Positions 1 through 10,495 of a stretch of DNA of 64,000 nt are shown piece by piece; positions within the stretch are counted from its first letter, which is position 1, and every line of letters begins with the position of its first letter. Where the stretch lies: NCBI RefSeq assembly GCF_001598695.1, contig NZ_BCZK01000012.1:62001-126000 (forward strand), given 5' to 3'. A model generated the notes under the pieces. The model saw only the letters and a program-made list of their open reading frames with translations, was not told the origin of the DNA and did not search any database. A program made the position numbers and the translations under genes. This DNA is from Klebsiella oxytoca NBRC 105695 (lineage in GTDB: Bacteria > Pseudomonadota > Gammaproteobacteria > Enterobacterales > Enterobacteriaceae).

Positions 1-1033
1 CGGACAGCGCCAGCAGCACCAGATAGAACATAACCAGCGACAGCCCCACCAGCATATACTGCATGGGGTGCATACGATAAAGGGTTAAACTTTCAAACAC
101 AAAGAACGCCATAAATGTCAGTGCTATCAATAGAATGGCATATTTTGTCGCCCTGTCGGTCAGCTGATATTGATCGGCAGGCGTGGTGACATTCACGTTG
201 AATGCAGGTAGCTGACGCCACTCAATTTCCCGGTCATCGACAAAAAACCTGGCCATATTGTTGGCAAACCAGGTGCTTTGCCACTGTGCGCTATAGCCTG
301 TTGGGCTAACCTCACGCTTGCCGGGTAAAAAATCGCCAAGGAATCCCGGATGCGGCCAGTTGCTGGTTAGCTGTAGCGTGCTGTTGCGCCCAAGCGGTAC
401 CACCGAGAAGCTGCCGCTACCATTCAGATTAAGTGTGAATTCAATATCCAGCGCTTTTTGTTCAGGTAACAACAGCGGCATTGGCATATGAATGCCCTCT
501 CCGCTCTCGCCAGTGCCGGGCCCTGGCTCAACGGACAGCGTCTCGCCGTTGACCTCAGGAGCCTTAATCTCGCCAATCCCGCGCGCATCGCTAACGCTAA
601 CGACCAGAAATGGCCTCCCCAGCGTAATCGTACTTTTCCTGAGCGCCGTGATTCGTGCCGGGTCAAAATGCGCCTTGATGCTGAGATTATTGTGCCAGAT
701 TTGCCCTTCATAGATACCGACCCGCCGGGATTCAACGTCCTGATTACCGTTAACCGCCAGCGTCTCCGGCAGCCAGTAATGCACCCATTGATTCTGATAT
801 TCGACCGTTTTTTTGCCCTCAACCCGAGTCAACGTCTCGGTTACGGGAATGGCGATGAGCGGCCCGGCCAGCTTCTGCGCCCCGCTGGTGCTGCTCTCCA
901 GAGCCTCAATGACGTCGCTACGATAATCCGCGCGTTCGTCGATCAGCTGTCTGACAATCATCAGCGGGATCGACAACAGTAAAATACATCCCAGCAGGGT
1001 GCTCATTTTCCAGAATAGTGGTGATTTCAACAT
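1..1033 (-). CDS. creD: CreD inner membrane protein (3' end outside window)
   Basis: The frame opens at an ATG at 1033 preceded by GGAGAGGGCT and stays open for 344 codons to the window edge, so the C-terminal part is missing (E. coli CreD is about 450 residues). The N-terminus MLKSPLFWKMSTLLGCILLLSIPL is a membrane anchor. A large extracytoplasmic domain follows, and a second cluster of hydrophobic segments begins near residue 310. CreD is an inner membrane protein of the CreBC regulon; high expression is linked to colicin E2 tolerance and envelope changes, but its biochemical role is not known. It is the last gene of creABCD, and a CreB binding tag lies just upstream, overlapping the end of creC. 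Confidence 0.93.
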   Translation of the reverse strand, partial: MLKSPLFWKMSTLLGCILLLSIPLMIVRQLIDERADYRSDVIEALESSTSGAQKLAGPLIAIPVTETLTRVEGKKTVEYQNQWVHYWLPETLAVNGNQDVESRRVGIYEGQIWHNNLSIKAHFDPARITALRKSTITLGRPFLVVSVSDARGIGEIKAPEVNGETLSVEPGPGTGESGEGIHMPMPLLLPEQKALDIEFTLNLNGSGSFSVVPLGRNSTLQLTSNWPHPGFLGDFLPGKREVSPTGYSAQWQSTWFANNMARFFVDDREIEWRQLPAFNVNVTTPADQYQLTDRATKYAILLIALTFMAFFVFESLTLYRMHPMQYMLVGLSLVMFYLVLLALS

Positions 1034-1090
1034 AGCCCTCTCCTTAGTGATGCGCTCACCATAAAGAGGCTATGTGGGGAGAGTTTGAAG

Positions 1091-2515
1091 CTATGTGAAG
1101 TGAGCGTGAAGTCTCAGCAAAGCGCACGCCCCGCCTTCAGGGCGATTAATCAGCTGAATATCCCCCTGATGCAGGCGCGCAACCTCACGCACAAATGCCA
1201 GCCCCAGGCCGCTGCTTTTATGTCCATCGTCGCGCGGCAGTGAGTAGAAACGCTCAAAAATACGCCCCAGCGCATAGTCTGGAACACCGCTTCCCGTATC
1301 GCTTACGGTCAAGAGTACGCCGCCATCGTTTTCTTCCGCGCCAAGCAGGATCTCTCCTTCCACAGGAGTGAAATCGATAGCGTTATCAATGAGATTGCCC
1401 AACGCCTGCGCCAAAAGTTCGCGATCGCCCTCAACCGTCAGGGTTGTCTCCTGCCAGCGTAGCCTGAGGTTTTTCGCCGCCAGCGCGATCTCTCGCTCCT
1501 CGGCAAGGCGGCGAAAAAGCGCCGCTACAGAGACGGGACGCCTGGCGATCTCCAGCCGATTCTCCAGCCGGGCCTGCTGGAGTAAATTTTCTACTAGCGA
1601 CTGCATACGCGCATTCTGCGCCAGGATATTACGGGTAAAACGCGCGGCGATATCAGGCGGAGGCGCTTCCTGGAGGATTTCTGCTGCGCCGCGAATCGCC
1701 GCCAGCGGGCTCTTCAGCTCATGGGTCAAGGCATACACGTAGTTTTCAATGGCGTTTTTTCCTTCCAGCTTAAGGCGCATACTCTCCAGCGCCTGCGCCA
1801 GCCTACGCAGTTCGCTGCCGCCGACATCCGGCAACGGAACCGGGCGGTCGGCGGTCACGGAGTCCGCGTAACGAACCAGCTTGCCGATGGAGAAATTAAT
1901 CCACCACACCATCCCGGCGCCGATCAGTAGCGCGATACCCAGCAGCGCGCCTCCGGCCCACAGAATACGGCGCTCGCTGCGTTTGATTACCGGCGCCATG
2001 GCCAGATTGGGTTTTCCAACGCTCAGCACGCCAATGATCCGGCCATTGTCGCTCACCGGCGCGGCAATATACATCACCGAGCTGTCGTCGTCGTTCGGGT
2101 CGCTGCGGGTACTGCGCGCCCCATATTGACCGCGTAAAGTGAGCCAGACATCGTTCCAGCGCGAATAGTCCTGTCCCAGCGCTTTGCCCGCCGAATCAAA
2201 CACCACTTTGCCCTGCGCGTCGGTCAGATAGATATGATATTCGTTACGCACTTTATTAATGCCGGCGATATTGGCGTTAATCGGTTGTCGATGAAGCGAC
2301 TGGAAAGCCTGGGCCAGCCGCCCATGCTGGGGATCGGCGGAGAGTAAATCCTCGCGGGCCAACTCGGCAAGCAAGGTGGCCGTATCAATCAGCGTACCTT
2401 CCGTTGCCCGCCGCACCCCGGGCTTAATCTCCTGGACAAAGATGGAAAGCACAAACCAGGCCGCGATAGCGACAATCAAAAAATAGCCCAGCAGCAGCCG
2501 CATTCCGATGCGCAT
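1091..2515 (-). CDS. creC: Sensor histidine kinase CreC
   Basis: 474-residue membrane sensor kinase of the CreBC two-component system, which responds to growth on fermentable carbon in minimal medium. It has a first transmembrane helix at about residues 6-26, a periplasmic CACHE-like sensor region, a second helix at about 186-206 and then HAMP. The H-box is YALTHELKSP with phospho-acceptor His265, followed by the N box (DNAIDF), G1 (DTGSGVP) and G2 (GLGLAFV) of the ATPase domain. Its ATG follows the creB stop codon immediately (TAG then ATG), so the two are translationally coupled. Length equals the E. coli protein. Confidence 0.97.
   Translation of the reverse strand: MRIGMRLLLGYFLIVAIAAWFVLSIFVQEIKPGVRRATEGTLIDTATLLAELAREDLLSADPQHGRLAQAFQSLHRQPINANIAGINKVRNEYHIYLTDAQGKVVFDSAGKALGQDYSRWNDVWLTLRGQYGARSTRSDPNDDDSSVMYIAAPVSDNGRIIGVLSVGKPNLAMAPVIKRSERRILWAGGALLGIALLIGAGMVWWINFSIGKLVRYADSVTADRPVPLPDVGGSELRRLAQALESMRLKLEGKNAIENYVYALTHELKSPLAAIRGAAEILQEAPPPDIAARFTRNILAQNARMQSLVENLLQQARLENRLEIARRPVSVAALFRRLAEEREIALAAKNLRLRWQETTLTVEGDRELLAQALGNLIDNAIDFTPVEGEILLGAEENDGGVLLTVSDTGSGVPDYALGRIFERFYSLPRDDGHKSSGLGLAFVREVARLHQGDIQLINRPEGGACALLRLHAHFT
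1095..1110 (-). promoter_or_regulatory. CreB binding site (cre tag) for creD
   Basis: The minus strand reads TTCAC-GCTCAC-TTCAC, an exact match to the known cre tag TTCAC-N6-TTCAC bound by phosphorylated CreB. It overlaps the last codons of creC (His-Phe-Thr-stop) and lies about 60 bp upstream of the creD ATG. This implies that creD has its own CreB-activated promoter inside the creABCD unit, as known in E. coli. Confidence 0.85.
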
Positions 2516-3202
2516 CTAACCTCCAAGGCTGTATCCCATGCCGCGATGCGTACTAATAGGGGAGATATTGGGGTTAACTTCTCGCAGCTTCGCGCGCAGC
2601 GTTTTGATATGGGTATCCACGGTGCGATCGAAGCTCTCGTTCGCGTCGCCCCAAACTTGCTCCATCAGCAGCTGGCGAGAAAAAATGCGGCCGGGAGAGT
2701 GAAGCAGCGTTTTTAATAATAAAAACTCATAGCGGGTCAGATTCAGGGGCTGTCCGCACCACGTAACCTGAGCCGCAGCGTCATGCAGAGTAAATTCCCC
2801 TACCCGTAGCAGCGGCGAAGGCGCGGCAAATTTTTGCAGCCGCCGCAGGACGGTGCGCACCCTGGCGCACACTTCACGAGGGGAAAAGGGCTTGGCGATA
2901 TAATCATCGGCGCCGATTTCCAGGCCAAGCAGCTTATCCACCTCTTCGCTGCGGGCCGTCAGAAACAACACCGGCAACGCCGGATAGCGGGCCAGCAGAC
3001 GACGGCATAGCTCAAAACCGCTGATATCCGGCAGCCCGACGTCGAGGATCGCCAGATCGGGTATTTGATGATGGGCGGCATCCAGAGCGGGTAGCCCGCG
3101 CTCAAACGCCGTAACGATAAATCCTTCCTGTTGCAGCATGTAGACAAGCGTATCGGCAATGCTGAGCTCATCTTCCACCAACCAGATCCGCGGTTGTTGC
3201 AT
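2516..3202 (-). CDS. creB: Response regulator CreB
   Basis: 228-residue OmpR/PhoB-type regulator, partner of CreC. The receiver domain has the phospho-acceptor Asp54 in AILDVGLPD, the switch Thr82 in FLTARS and Lys104 in IAKPFSPRE. The C-terminal winged helix covers about residues 135-228 (TRYEFLLLKTLL, then RTVDTHIKTLRAKL). It binds tandem TTCAC tags such as the one upstream of creD. It starts 12 bp after creA and abuts creC, consistent with one transcript. Confidence 0.97.
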   Translation of the reverse strand: MQQPRIWLVEDELSIADTLVYMLQQEGFIVTAFERGLPALDAAHHQIPDLAILDVGLPDISGFELCRRLLARYPALPVLFLTARSEEVDKLLGLEIGADDYIAKPFSPREVCARVRTVLRRLQKFAAPSPLLRVGEFTLHDAAAQVTWCGQPLNLTRYEFLLLKTLLHSPGRIFSRQLLMEQVWGDANESFDRTVDTHIKTLRAKLREVNPNISPISTHRGMGYSLGG

Positions 3203-3214
3203 CGGCGTTCCCTG

Positions 3215-3688
3215 TTATTTATTCCATGGCATAATCGGCACGGCGCTAAGCGCATTCTTCGGCGAGCCATCAACGATTTTATCTGAATAGGTCAGATAGA
3301 CCAGCGCATTGCGTTTCGCATCATAAAAACGCACGACCTGCAGCTTTTTAAAAACCAGCGAGGTGCGTTTCTGGAATACCACATCGCCCTGCTTTTTCCC
3401 GTTTTTAATTTTATCCGTCAGCTCAATGGGCCCCACCTGCTGACAGGAAATTGCGGCATCAGAGGTATCTTCCGCCAGGCCTAACCCGCCTTTAATTCCG
3501 CCGGTTTTCGCGCGACTGATGTAGCACGTCACGTTCTGGACATCCGGATCGTCAAAGGCCTCCACGACGATTTTATGATCCGGACCAAGAAACTTAAATA
3601 CCGTATCCACGGAGCCGATTTGCTCCGCCTGGGCCACCTGACAGCCGGCCAGTAAAAACATTCCTGCAACTAACTTCTTGTATTTCAT
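3215..3688 (-). CDS. creA: CreA family periplasmic protein
   Basis: 157-residue protein of the CreA family, function unknown. The N-terminus [21 protein letters not shown] is a signal peptide; the LAGC within it could also be read as a lipobox, so secreted versus lipid-anchored is not settled. The mature part keeps family motifs such as [18 protein letters not shown] and two cysteines in [12 protein letters not shown] and AISCQQVG that could pair. First gene of creABCD, divergent from rob across a 209-bp AT-rich intergenic region that must hold both promoters. Confidence 0.95.
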   Translation of the reverse strand: MKYKKLVAGMFLLAGCQVAQAEQIGSVDTVFKFLGPDHKIVVEAFDDPDVQNVTCYISRAKTGGIKGGLGLAEDTSDAAISCQQVGPIELTDKIKNGKKQGDVVFQKRTSLVFKKLQVVRFYDAKRNALVYLTYSDKIVDGSPKNALSAVPIMPWNK

Positions 3689-3897
3689 ATTGTTACCATT
3701 CTTAAAAATTTAGCTGAGTGATAATCACACATTATGAAGAAAAGTTTTATAGATCACAGCTTTACAAAATTACCACCGATACTTGTGGAATAATCGCATT
3801 TAAAAGCAAAAAAAACACTGAATGCTAAAACATCAAAAAATGCTATTATCCGCTACCTTTAGTATCAGGCACCTGAGTTTAAGGATGGGGATATTTT

Positions 3898-4767
3898 ATG
3901 GATCAAGCAGGGATTATTCGCGATCTCCTTAGCTGGCTGGAAGGTCACCTGGATCAGCCACTCTCACTGGACAATGTGGCAGCGAAGGCAGGTTATTCCA
4001 AGTGGCATCTGCAAAGAATGTTCAAGGACGTCACCGGCCACGCCATCGGTGCCTATATTCGCGCCCGTCGCTTATCTAAGTCAGCGGTTGCCCTGCGCCT
4101 GACCGCACGTCCGATTCTCGATATCGCGCTGCAGTATCGTTTTGATTCGCAGCAGACGTTTACGCGTGCTTTCAAAAAGCAGTTTTCGCTGACGCCAGCC
4201 CTCTATCGACGCTCTCCAGACTGGAGTTCTTACGGTATGCGCCCTCCGCTGCGTCTGGGCGAGTTCACCATGCCGCAGTATGAATTCGTCACGCTGAACA
4301 CCACTCAGCTGGTTGGCGTCACTCAGAGCTATACCTGTAAGCTGGAAGAGATCTCCGATTTCCGTAATCAGATGCGCGTTCAGTTCTGGCGTGAATTCCT
4401 CGCCAATACGCCGTCAATTCCCCCGACGCTGTACGGCCTGCACGAACCGCGCCCCAGCATGGATAAAGACGATGAGCAGGAGGTGTTCTACACCACCGCG
4501 CTGACGCCGGAGCTGGCTAACGGTCATCTGCACAACGCCCATCCGGTGACGCTGGAAGGCGGCGAGTACGTGATGTTTACCTACGAAGGATTGGGTACCG
4601 GGTTACAGGAATTTATTCTGACGGTTTACGGCACCTGCATGCCGATGCTCAACCTCACCCGCCGTAAAGGTCTGGATATCGAACGTTTCTTTCCGGAAGA
4701 TGAAAGCCGGAATCAGGAACCGCCCATTCAGCTACGCTGCGAATACCTGATCCCGATTCGTCGTTAA
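3898..4767 (+). CDS. rob: Right-origin-binding transcriptional activator Rob
   Basis: 289-residue MarA/SoxS/Rob activator. The AraC-type DNA-binding domain is at the N-terminus (two helix-turn-helix motifs within residues 8-105, with KWHLQRMFKDVTGH and SQQTFTRAFKKQF as recognition regions), followed by a GyrI-like ligand domain from about residue 120. In E. coli it binds marboxes in efflux, porin and stress genes and responds to bile salts and dipyridyl. A good RBS (GGGGA) precedes the ATG. The 3' end overlaps the end of convergent gpmB by 4 bp. Confidence 0.97.
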   Translation: MDQAGIIRDLLSWLEGHLDQPLSLDNVAAKAGYSKWHLQRMFKDVTGHAIGAYIRARRLSKSAVALRLTARPILDIALQYRFDSQQTFTRAFKKQFSLTPALYRRSPDWSSYGMRPPLRLGEFTMPQYEFVTLNTTQLVGVTQSYTCKLEEISDFRNQMRVQFWREFLANTPSIPPTLYGLHEPRPSMDKDDEQEVFYTTALTPELANGHLHNAHPVTLEGGEYVMFTYEGLGTGLQEFILTVYGTCMPMLNLTRRKGLDIERFFPEDESRNQEPPIQLRCEYLIPIRR

Positions 4768-5411
4768 CGCTGTAGTTCATCCATCGCGGGGGCATCAAGA
4801 TGCGAAACATCCCCCGCGGTTTCCACTACCCATCCTGACGCCAGCCAGGGGCTCTGCTGATAGTCAACGCGGGAAATGGAGCAGTTGCGCAGACGCAGAC
4901 GTCGCTCCGCGTATGCCGGCAAACCAAGAATCGTACTCACCAGACATCCCAGCGCCATGCCGTGGCTCACCAACAGCGGCCGGCTGCCTGCGGGCAGTTC
5001 CAGGCAAGATGCCAGCGCCGCATGCATACGCTCGCTCAGCTCCTGCATCGATTCCCCCTGCGGGATACGCCCATCGGGCGTGCCGTTGACCAGCTGGCGA
5101 CGCCAGCCCTCTTCTTCTTCGCTTAGCGAGTCAATATGGCGCTTTTCCAGCACGCCCATATCCAGCTCACGCAAGCGTGAATCGGTTATGACGCTGCATC
5201 CGCAGGCTTCAGCGATGATTTCTGCGGTACGCCGCGTCCGACCTAAGTCGCTGGCAATTATATGCGTAATCCCCAGCGTTCTGGCGCGCTCGCCTACCTG
5301 CCAGGCCTGACGCTCACCGTGGGCGGTAAGCGGACTGTCGGACTGGCCCTGAATACGTCGCTCGGCGTTCCACTGCGTTTCACCGTGGCGAACAAGGTAT
5401 ACCTGTAACAT
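4764..5411 (-). CDS. gpmB: Histidine phosphatase family protein GpmB (YtjC)
   Basis: 215-residue member of the phosphoglycerate mutase/histidine phosphatase superfamily. The catalytic motif is LVRHGETQWNAERRIQGQSDSPLT with His9 as nucleophile; the second-half motif LLVSHGMALGC carries the other active-site His. It is annotated as a phosphoglycerate mutase, but the short length and remaining features fit a cofactor-independent phosphatase of uncertain substrate, so true mutase activity should not be assumed. Convergent with rob. Confidence 0.9.
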   Translation of the reverse strand: MLQVYLVRHGETQWNAERRIQGQSDSPLTAHGERQAWQVGERARTLGITHIIASDLGRTRRTAEIIAEACGCSVITDSRLRELDMGVLEKRHIDSLSEEEEGWRRQLVNGTPDGRIPQGESMQELSERMHAALASCLELPAGSRPLLVSHGMALGCLVSTILGLPAYAERRLRLRNCSISRVDYQQSPWLASGWVVETAGDVSHLDAPAMDELQR

Positions 5412-5525
5412 GCTTTATTATCCGTTATGAGCTCTTAACCCTCTCGCTTCAAGCATAGCCGCCTGCAACAAGAAGGGTTTGGAGTATACTGCGATGATGT
5501 TAAGTCATTCTGAGTTATTTTGATT

Positions 5526-6047
5526 ATGCACCATGTTGTCTCAGCTACCACTAATCCCGCCAAAATTCAGGCAATTCTGCAGGCTTTCAACGAGATCTTC
5601 GGCGAAGGATCCTGCCACATTGAGTCCGTCTCCGTCGAGAGCGGCGTGCCGGAACAGCCTTTTGGTAGCGACGAAACGCGCGCTGGCGCACGAAATCGCG
5701 TGGCTAACGCGCGTCTTGCGCAGCCAAATGCGGACTTCTGGGTCGCCATTGAAGCCGGAATCGACGAGGGCAGCACTTTTAGCTGGGTGACCATCGATAA
5801 CGGTAGCCTGCGCGGCGAAGCGCGCTCGGCAACCCTACCGCTGCCGCAGGTCATTCTTGAAAAAGTTCAGGCAGGGGAAGCGCTGGGTCCAGTGATGTCT
5901 CAGCATACCGGCATCGATGAAATTGGCCGTAAAGAGGGCGCAATCGGCGTATTTACGGCCGGAAAACTGACCCGCAGCAGCGTTTATCATCAGGCCGTCG
6001 TGCTGGCGCTAAGTCCGTTTCATAACGCTATTTATCGCCAGCGTTAA
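5526..6047 (+). CDS. yjjX: Inosine/xanthosine triphosphatase YjjX
   Basis: 173-residue non-canonical purine NTP phosphatase that clears ITP and XTP from the nucleotide pool. It aligns end to end with E. coli YjjX, with conserved [45 protein letters not shown] and [17 protein letters not shown]. The ATG at 5526 is chosen because it gives the family N-terminus [11 protein letters not shown]; an in-frame TTG two codons upstream is possible. No strong RBS is seen. The 3' end overlaps trpR (opposite strand) by 20 bp. Confidence 0.93.
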   Translation: MHHVVSATTNPAKIQAILQAFNEIFGEGSCHIESVSVESGVPEQPFGSDETRAGARNRVANARLAQPNADFWVAIEAGIDEGSTFSWVTIDNGSLRGEARSATLPLPQVILEKVQAGEALGPVMSQHTGIDEIGRKEGAIGVFTAGKLTRSSVYHQAVVLALSPFHNAIYRQR

Positions 6048-6360
6048 ACAACGACTGCTCCAGCCATAAACGCAGCTCCGGCGGAGCTGACTTGAGGCTG
6101 TTCGAACCGCGGGTGATAGTCGCGATGCCGGCGCCGAGTTCATTTTTTAGCTCGCGCTGGCTCATCTCACCGCGCAGCAGCTCTTCAATAATACGTACCC
6201 GCGTACCCAGCGCCTCGCGCTCGTCGGGGGTCAGCATAAGCTGTAAAAGCGGCAGATGAAGATCGTCGGCGTACGCCTGCTGTAAGAGCGCGACAAAACG
6301 CAGCCACTCCTGATGACGCTGTTCGGCTACCGCTGCTGAATAGGGGGATTGTTGGGTCAT
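6028..6360 (-). CDS. trpR: Trp operon repressor TrpR
   Basis: 110-residue tryptophan-activated repressor. The helix-turn-helix with flanking helices reads [28 protein letters not shown], essentially identical to E. coli; the corepressor-binding region is in [28 protein letters not shown]. The frame is open further upstream to 6444, but the ATG at 6360 gives the family start [10 protein letters not shown], and the operator lies just upstream, so the longer form would be translated across its own operator. Autoregulated, see the operator at 6379. Confidence 0.96.
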   Translation of the reverse strand: MTQQSPYSAAVAEQRHQEWLRFVALLQQAYADDLHLPLLQLMLTPDEREALGTRVRIIEELLRGEMSQRELKNELGAGIATITRGSNSLKSAPPELRLWLEQSLFNAGDK

Positions 6361-6378
6361 GTTACGCCACCTGTCGGA

Positions 6379-6398
6379 TGTACTCACTAACGAGTACA
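6379..6398 (-). promoter_or_regulatory. TrpR operator of trpR
   Basis: Near-perfect palindrome TGTACTCACTAACGAGTACA (plus strand) 18 bp upstream of the trpR ATG. The ACT...AGT half-sites at this spacing match the TrpR operator family (trpEDCBA, aroH, mtr, trpR). A TATGTT/TATGCT-like -10 lies immediately upstream on the minus strand, so bound repressor would block the promoter. Indicates autoregulation. Confidence 0.85.
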
Positions 6399-6434
6399 AA
6401 GCATAACATACTTCTGTCCGGACTCTACGGATTT

Positions 6435-6465
6435 CGGGCAACATCGCCTTTTGCTATGTTGCCCG
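6435..6465 (-). terminator. Hairpin between slt and trpR, probable slt terminator
   Basis: Inverted repeat CGGGCAACAT (6435-6444) with ATGTTGCCCG (6456-6465), a perfect 10-bp stem with an 11-nt loop, 12 bp after the slt stop codon. No run of U follows the stem on either strand, so termination is likely only moderate. It separates slt from the independently regulated trpR. Confidence 0.55.
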
Positions 6466-6477
6466 AAAACGACAGCG

Positions 6478-8415
6478 CTAGTAGCGCAGCTTCCACTCCG
6501 CATCGCTCAGCAGAGCATCTTTCTGGCCCATAAAATAGCGATAGTAGGCATCATAGGACAAAACGTTTTTGACGTAACCGCGCGTTTCAGAGAACGGAAT
6601 GCTCTCGACGAACGCCACCGCGTCAATACGGCCGCCGCTGTTGCCCCGCCACGTGCGCACCCGCCCTGGCCCGGCGTTATAGGCCGCTGAGGCGAAGATA
6701 CGGTTATTGCCAAACTGCTGATAAACATACTGCAGATAGCTGGTACCAATGTTGATGTTCATTTCCGGATCCAGCAGCTGCGATGGACCGCTATAGCCAG
6801 GGATACTGAACATGCTCACCGTATGCGTCGCCGTACCCGGCATAATCTGCATCAGACCGCGGGCACCTACCGGTGAACCGGCTTTCGGGTTCCAGGCGCT
6901 CTCCTGACGCGCAATGGCCATCGCGTAGCTTTGCGGAATATCTTTCCCGCTGATGTAGCGTTTGAAAAGATCGTTATAGGCCAGCGGGAAACGCTCTTCC
7001 AGCTGATCCCACAGTTTCCCGGCGATCGTGGCCTGAACGCTGAGATCCCACCAGTTCTGATTAAACGCGTAACGCGCCAGCTGTGCCTGCTGATCTTTGG
7101 TCTTGCTGGTGACCAGATTGGCCCACTCGCTGCGGGCGGTATTGTCCATATTCCAGTACATGAGCTCGCGGACTCGCGCCATTTCCGGCCCGGAGGTCAG
7201 CGCCGGATCGAGATTAGCGGGAGCTTTATCAATACGGAAAGTGTACTCCTCGCCCAGGCGCTGGGCTGCGACCATCGGGTAGAAACCGCGCTGCTGCATC
7301 AGCGAGCGCAGAATATCTTTCGCTTCATCATCGCGCCCGCGCTCCAGCAGCAGATCGGCCTGCCAGTAGCGCCATTCATCCTTCTCTTTCGCTTCCATCG
7401 GCAAACGCGCCAGCCAGGTATTCAGGCCGCGACGATCGCCAAGACCAAGCGCCATACGTACCCGGCGCTCCACCAACGAAGTGGATTGGGAGCGCATGAT
7501 AGCGTCGTCGCGCCAGATGGCCTGCTCTTCGGTCACGTCACTGCCCATCAGTCGCCAGGCGACGATGTCACGCAGCTCCTGGATTTGATCTTCATTAAGC
7601 TGCTGCGCCTGCGCTAATGAAGGGATCATCAGGCGCGCATTTTCCACGTCCTGCCGCGCAACGCTGGCAAAGGCGACCGCCGCCATCTGGCGGGTAAAAT
7701 CCGTCGCGCCGGTTGTACGGGCAAAGGTCATAACGCTATTCGGATCGTTAGCCAGCGCGATAACCGCCGTCGCAATCGTTTGATAATCGGACGGCATCTG
7801 CTGGGCCAGAACCCTTACCAGGCTGGTATTTCCCGCCTTCATCGCCAGACGGATCCGTTCAAGATAGGCCAACGGATCCTGCTGACCTGAGGCCCGCCAG
7901 GCGCCAAATAGCCGATCGCAGGCGTTTGGCTGGCTTTTGCCGCTCAGCCACAGCGCTTTCGCCCCATCCCAGGCTTCCTGAGTCTGGCCAACGTTCCATT
8001 TCGCATAGTAGTAATTACACTGCGCTTCGGTGCCGGTCGGTTTCTCCGGGCTAAACGCCAGCAGGCCTCGCCAGTCGTCGCGACGCGCCAGTTCATTAAC
8101 AAAGCGGGATTTCAGCGATCGTGCGGGAGGCAGCGTAGGGTTAGCGGCGATAAAATTGGTGACCACCAGCGCCGGTTGGTTCATCAGATCGTCGGTTATC
8201 TGACGATACTGGAGATAAGGATAAAGCGGATAGGTCGTCAGGGTGGGCATCAGCTGATTGACGACATCCATCTGTCGGTTGTCCCATGCCTGTTTAGTTT
8301 GAGCATAGCGGCTGCGCTGTTCATCCAGTGAATCCGCATGCGCCAGTTGGCTTAACGTCAGCAGACTTACGCCGGCGGCCAGAAGACGCCACGTCACAGT
8401 TTTGGCTTTTTCCAC
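6478..8415 (-). CDS. slt: Soluble lytic murein transglycosylase Slt70
   Basis: 645-residue periplasmic exo-lytic transglycosylase that cleaves peptidoglycan to 1,6-anhydro-muropeptides. Signal peptide at residues 1-27 (cleavage after QLAHA). A long alpha-helical superhelical (U and L) region leads to the C-terminal lysozyme-like domain: the catalytic Glu is in AIARQESAWNPKAGSPVGARG (about residue 505), with LMQIMPGTA and the AYNAGPGRV motif following. Same length as E. coli Slt. Followed by a hairpin and trpR. Confidence 0.97.
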   Translation of the reverse strand: MEKAKTVTWRLLAAGVSLLTLSQLAHADSLDEQRSRYAQTKQAWDNRQMDVVNQLMPTLTTYPLYPYLQYRQITDDLMNQPALVVTNFIAANPTLPPARSLKSRFVNELARRDDWRGLLAFSPEKPTGTEAQCNYYYAKWNVGQTQEAWDGAKALWLSGKSQPNACDRLFGAWRASGQQDPLAYLERIRLAMKAGNTSLVRVLAQQMPSDYQTIATAVIALANDPNSVMTFARTTGATDFTRQMAAVAFASVARQDVENARLMIPSLAQAQQLNEDQIQELRDIVAWRLMGSDVTEEQAIWRDDAIMRSQSTSLVERRVRMALGLGDRRGLNTWLARLPMEAKEKDEWRYWQADLLLERGRDDEAKDILRSLMQQRGFYPMVAAQRLGEEYTFRIDKAPANLDPALTSGPEMARVRELMYWNMDNTARSEWANLVTSKTKDQQAQLARYAFNQNWWDLSVQATIAGKLWDQLEERFPLAYNDLFKRYISGKDIPQSYAMAIARQESAWNPKAGSPVGARGLMQIMPGTATHTVSMFSIPGYSGPSQLLDPEMNINIGTSYLQYVYQQFGNNRIFASAAYNAGPGRVRTWRGNSGGRIDAVAFVESIPFSETRGYVKNVLSYDAYYRYFMGQKDALLSDAEWKLRY

Positions 8416-8638
8416 AAGCTCTTCCTCTATTCAGGTACATCACAGCAGCATCATGCCGCGGGCAAAAATTTCAGGTATTACGTAGATATGCTAATCAGAC
8501 AACGCGAATCGCGCCACGTCCCGGACATTTTTTTACTCTTTTGTGAAACCCATCGCCTCGCTGGGATTAAAGCGCGAAAAAGGCTACACTTCGCCTTTGA
8601 AAACTATCTATCATTATAAATGAGAGGCGAAGTCCAAC

Positions 8639-10306
<1,668 letters not shown>

Positions 10307-10314
10307 GAGCATAA

Positions 10315-10337
10315 GGGCAACGCAGGTTGCCCTTTTT
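10315..10337 (+). terminator. Intrinsic terminator of ettA
   Basis: GGGCAAC-GCAG-GTTGCCC followed directly by TTTTT, 9 bp after the ettA stop codon. Strong classical rho-independent terminator. Confidence 0.92.
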
Positions 10338-10370
10338 AGTATTTGTCTCTCTCCCGCCGGGAGAGTGTTG

Positions 10371-10487
10371 TAGCCCGGCTCAGGCATTCATGCCGCCAGC
10401 CGGGAAACCAACCGCAATACCGCTTCAGCCATTTCCCCGGCTCACGCTGCGCTTAGCCGGGCCAGGGATTCATGCGGCATCAGGCCG
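10371..10487. repeat. REP/BIME-type extragenic palindromic repeats
   Basis: The ettA-nadR gap holds two related units: one beginning GTAGCCCGGCTCAGGCATT (about 10371-10407) with a matching AGCCGGG arm, and a second, inverted arrangement at about 10436-10487 (CCCCGGCTCACGCTG, then TTAGCCGGGCCAGG and GATTCATGCGGCATC). The GTAGCCCGG and CCGGGC arms resemble enterobacterial REP units, here in a two-unit mosaic between convergent genes. Confidence 0.6.
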
Positions 10488-10495
10488 CAGAAGGC

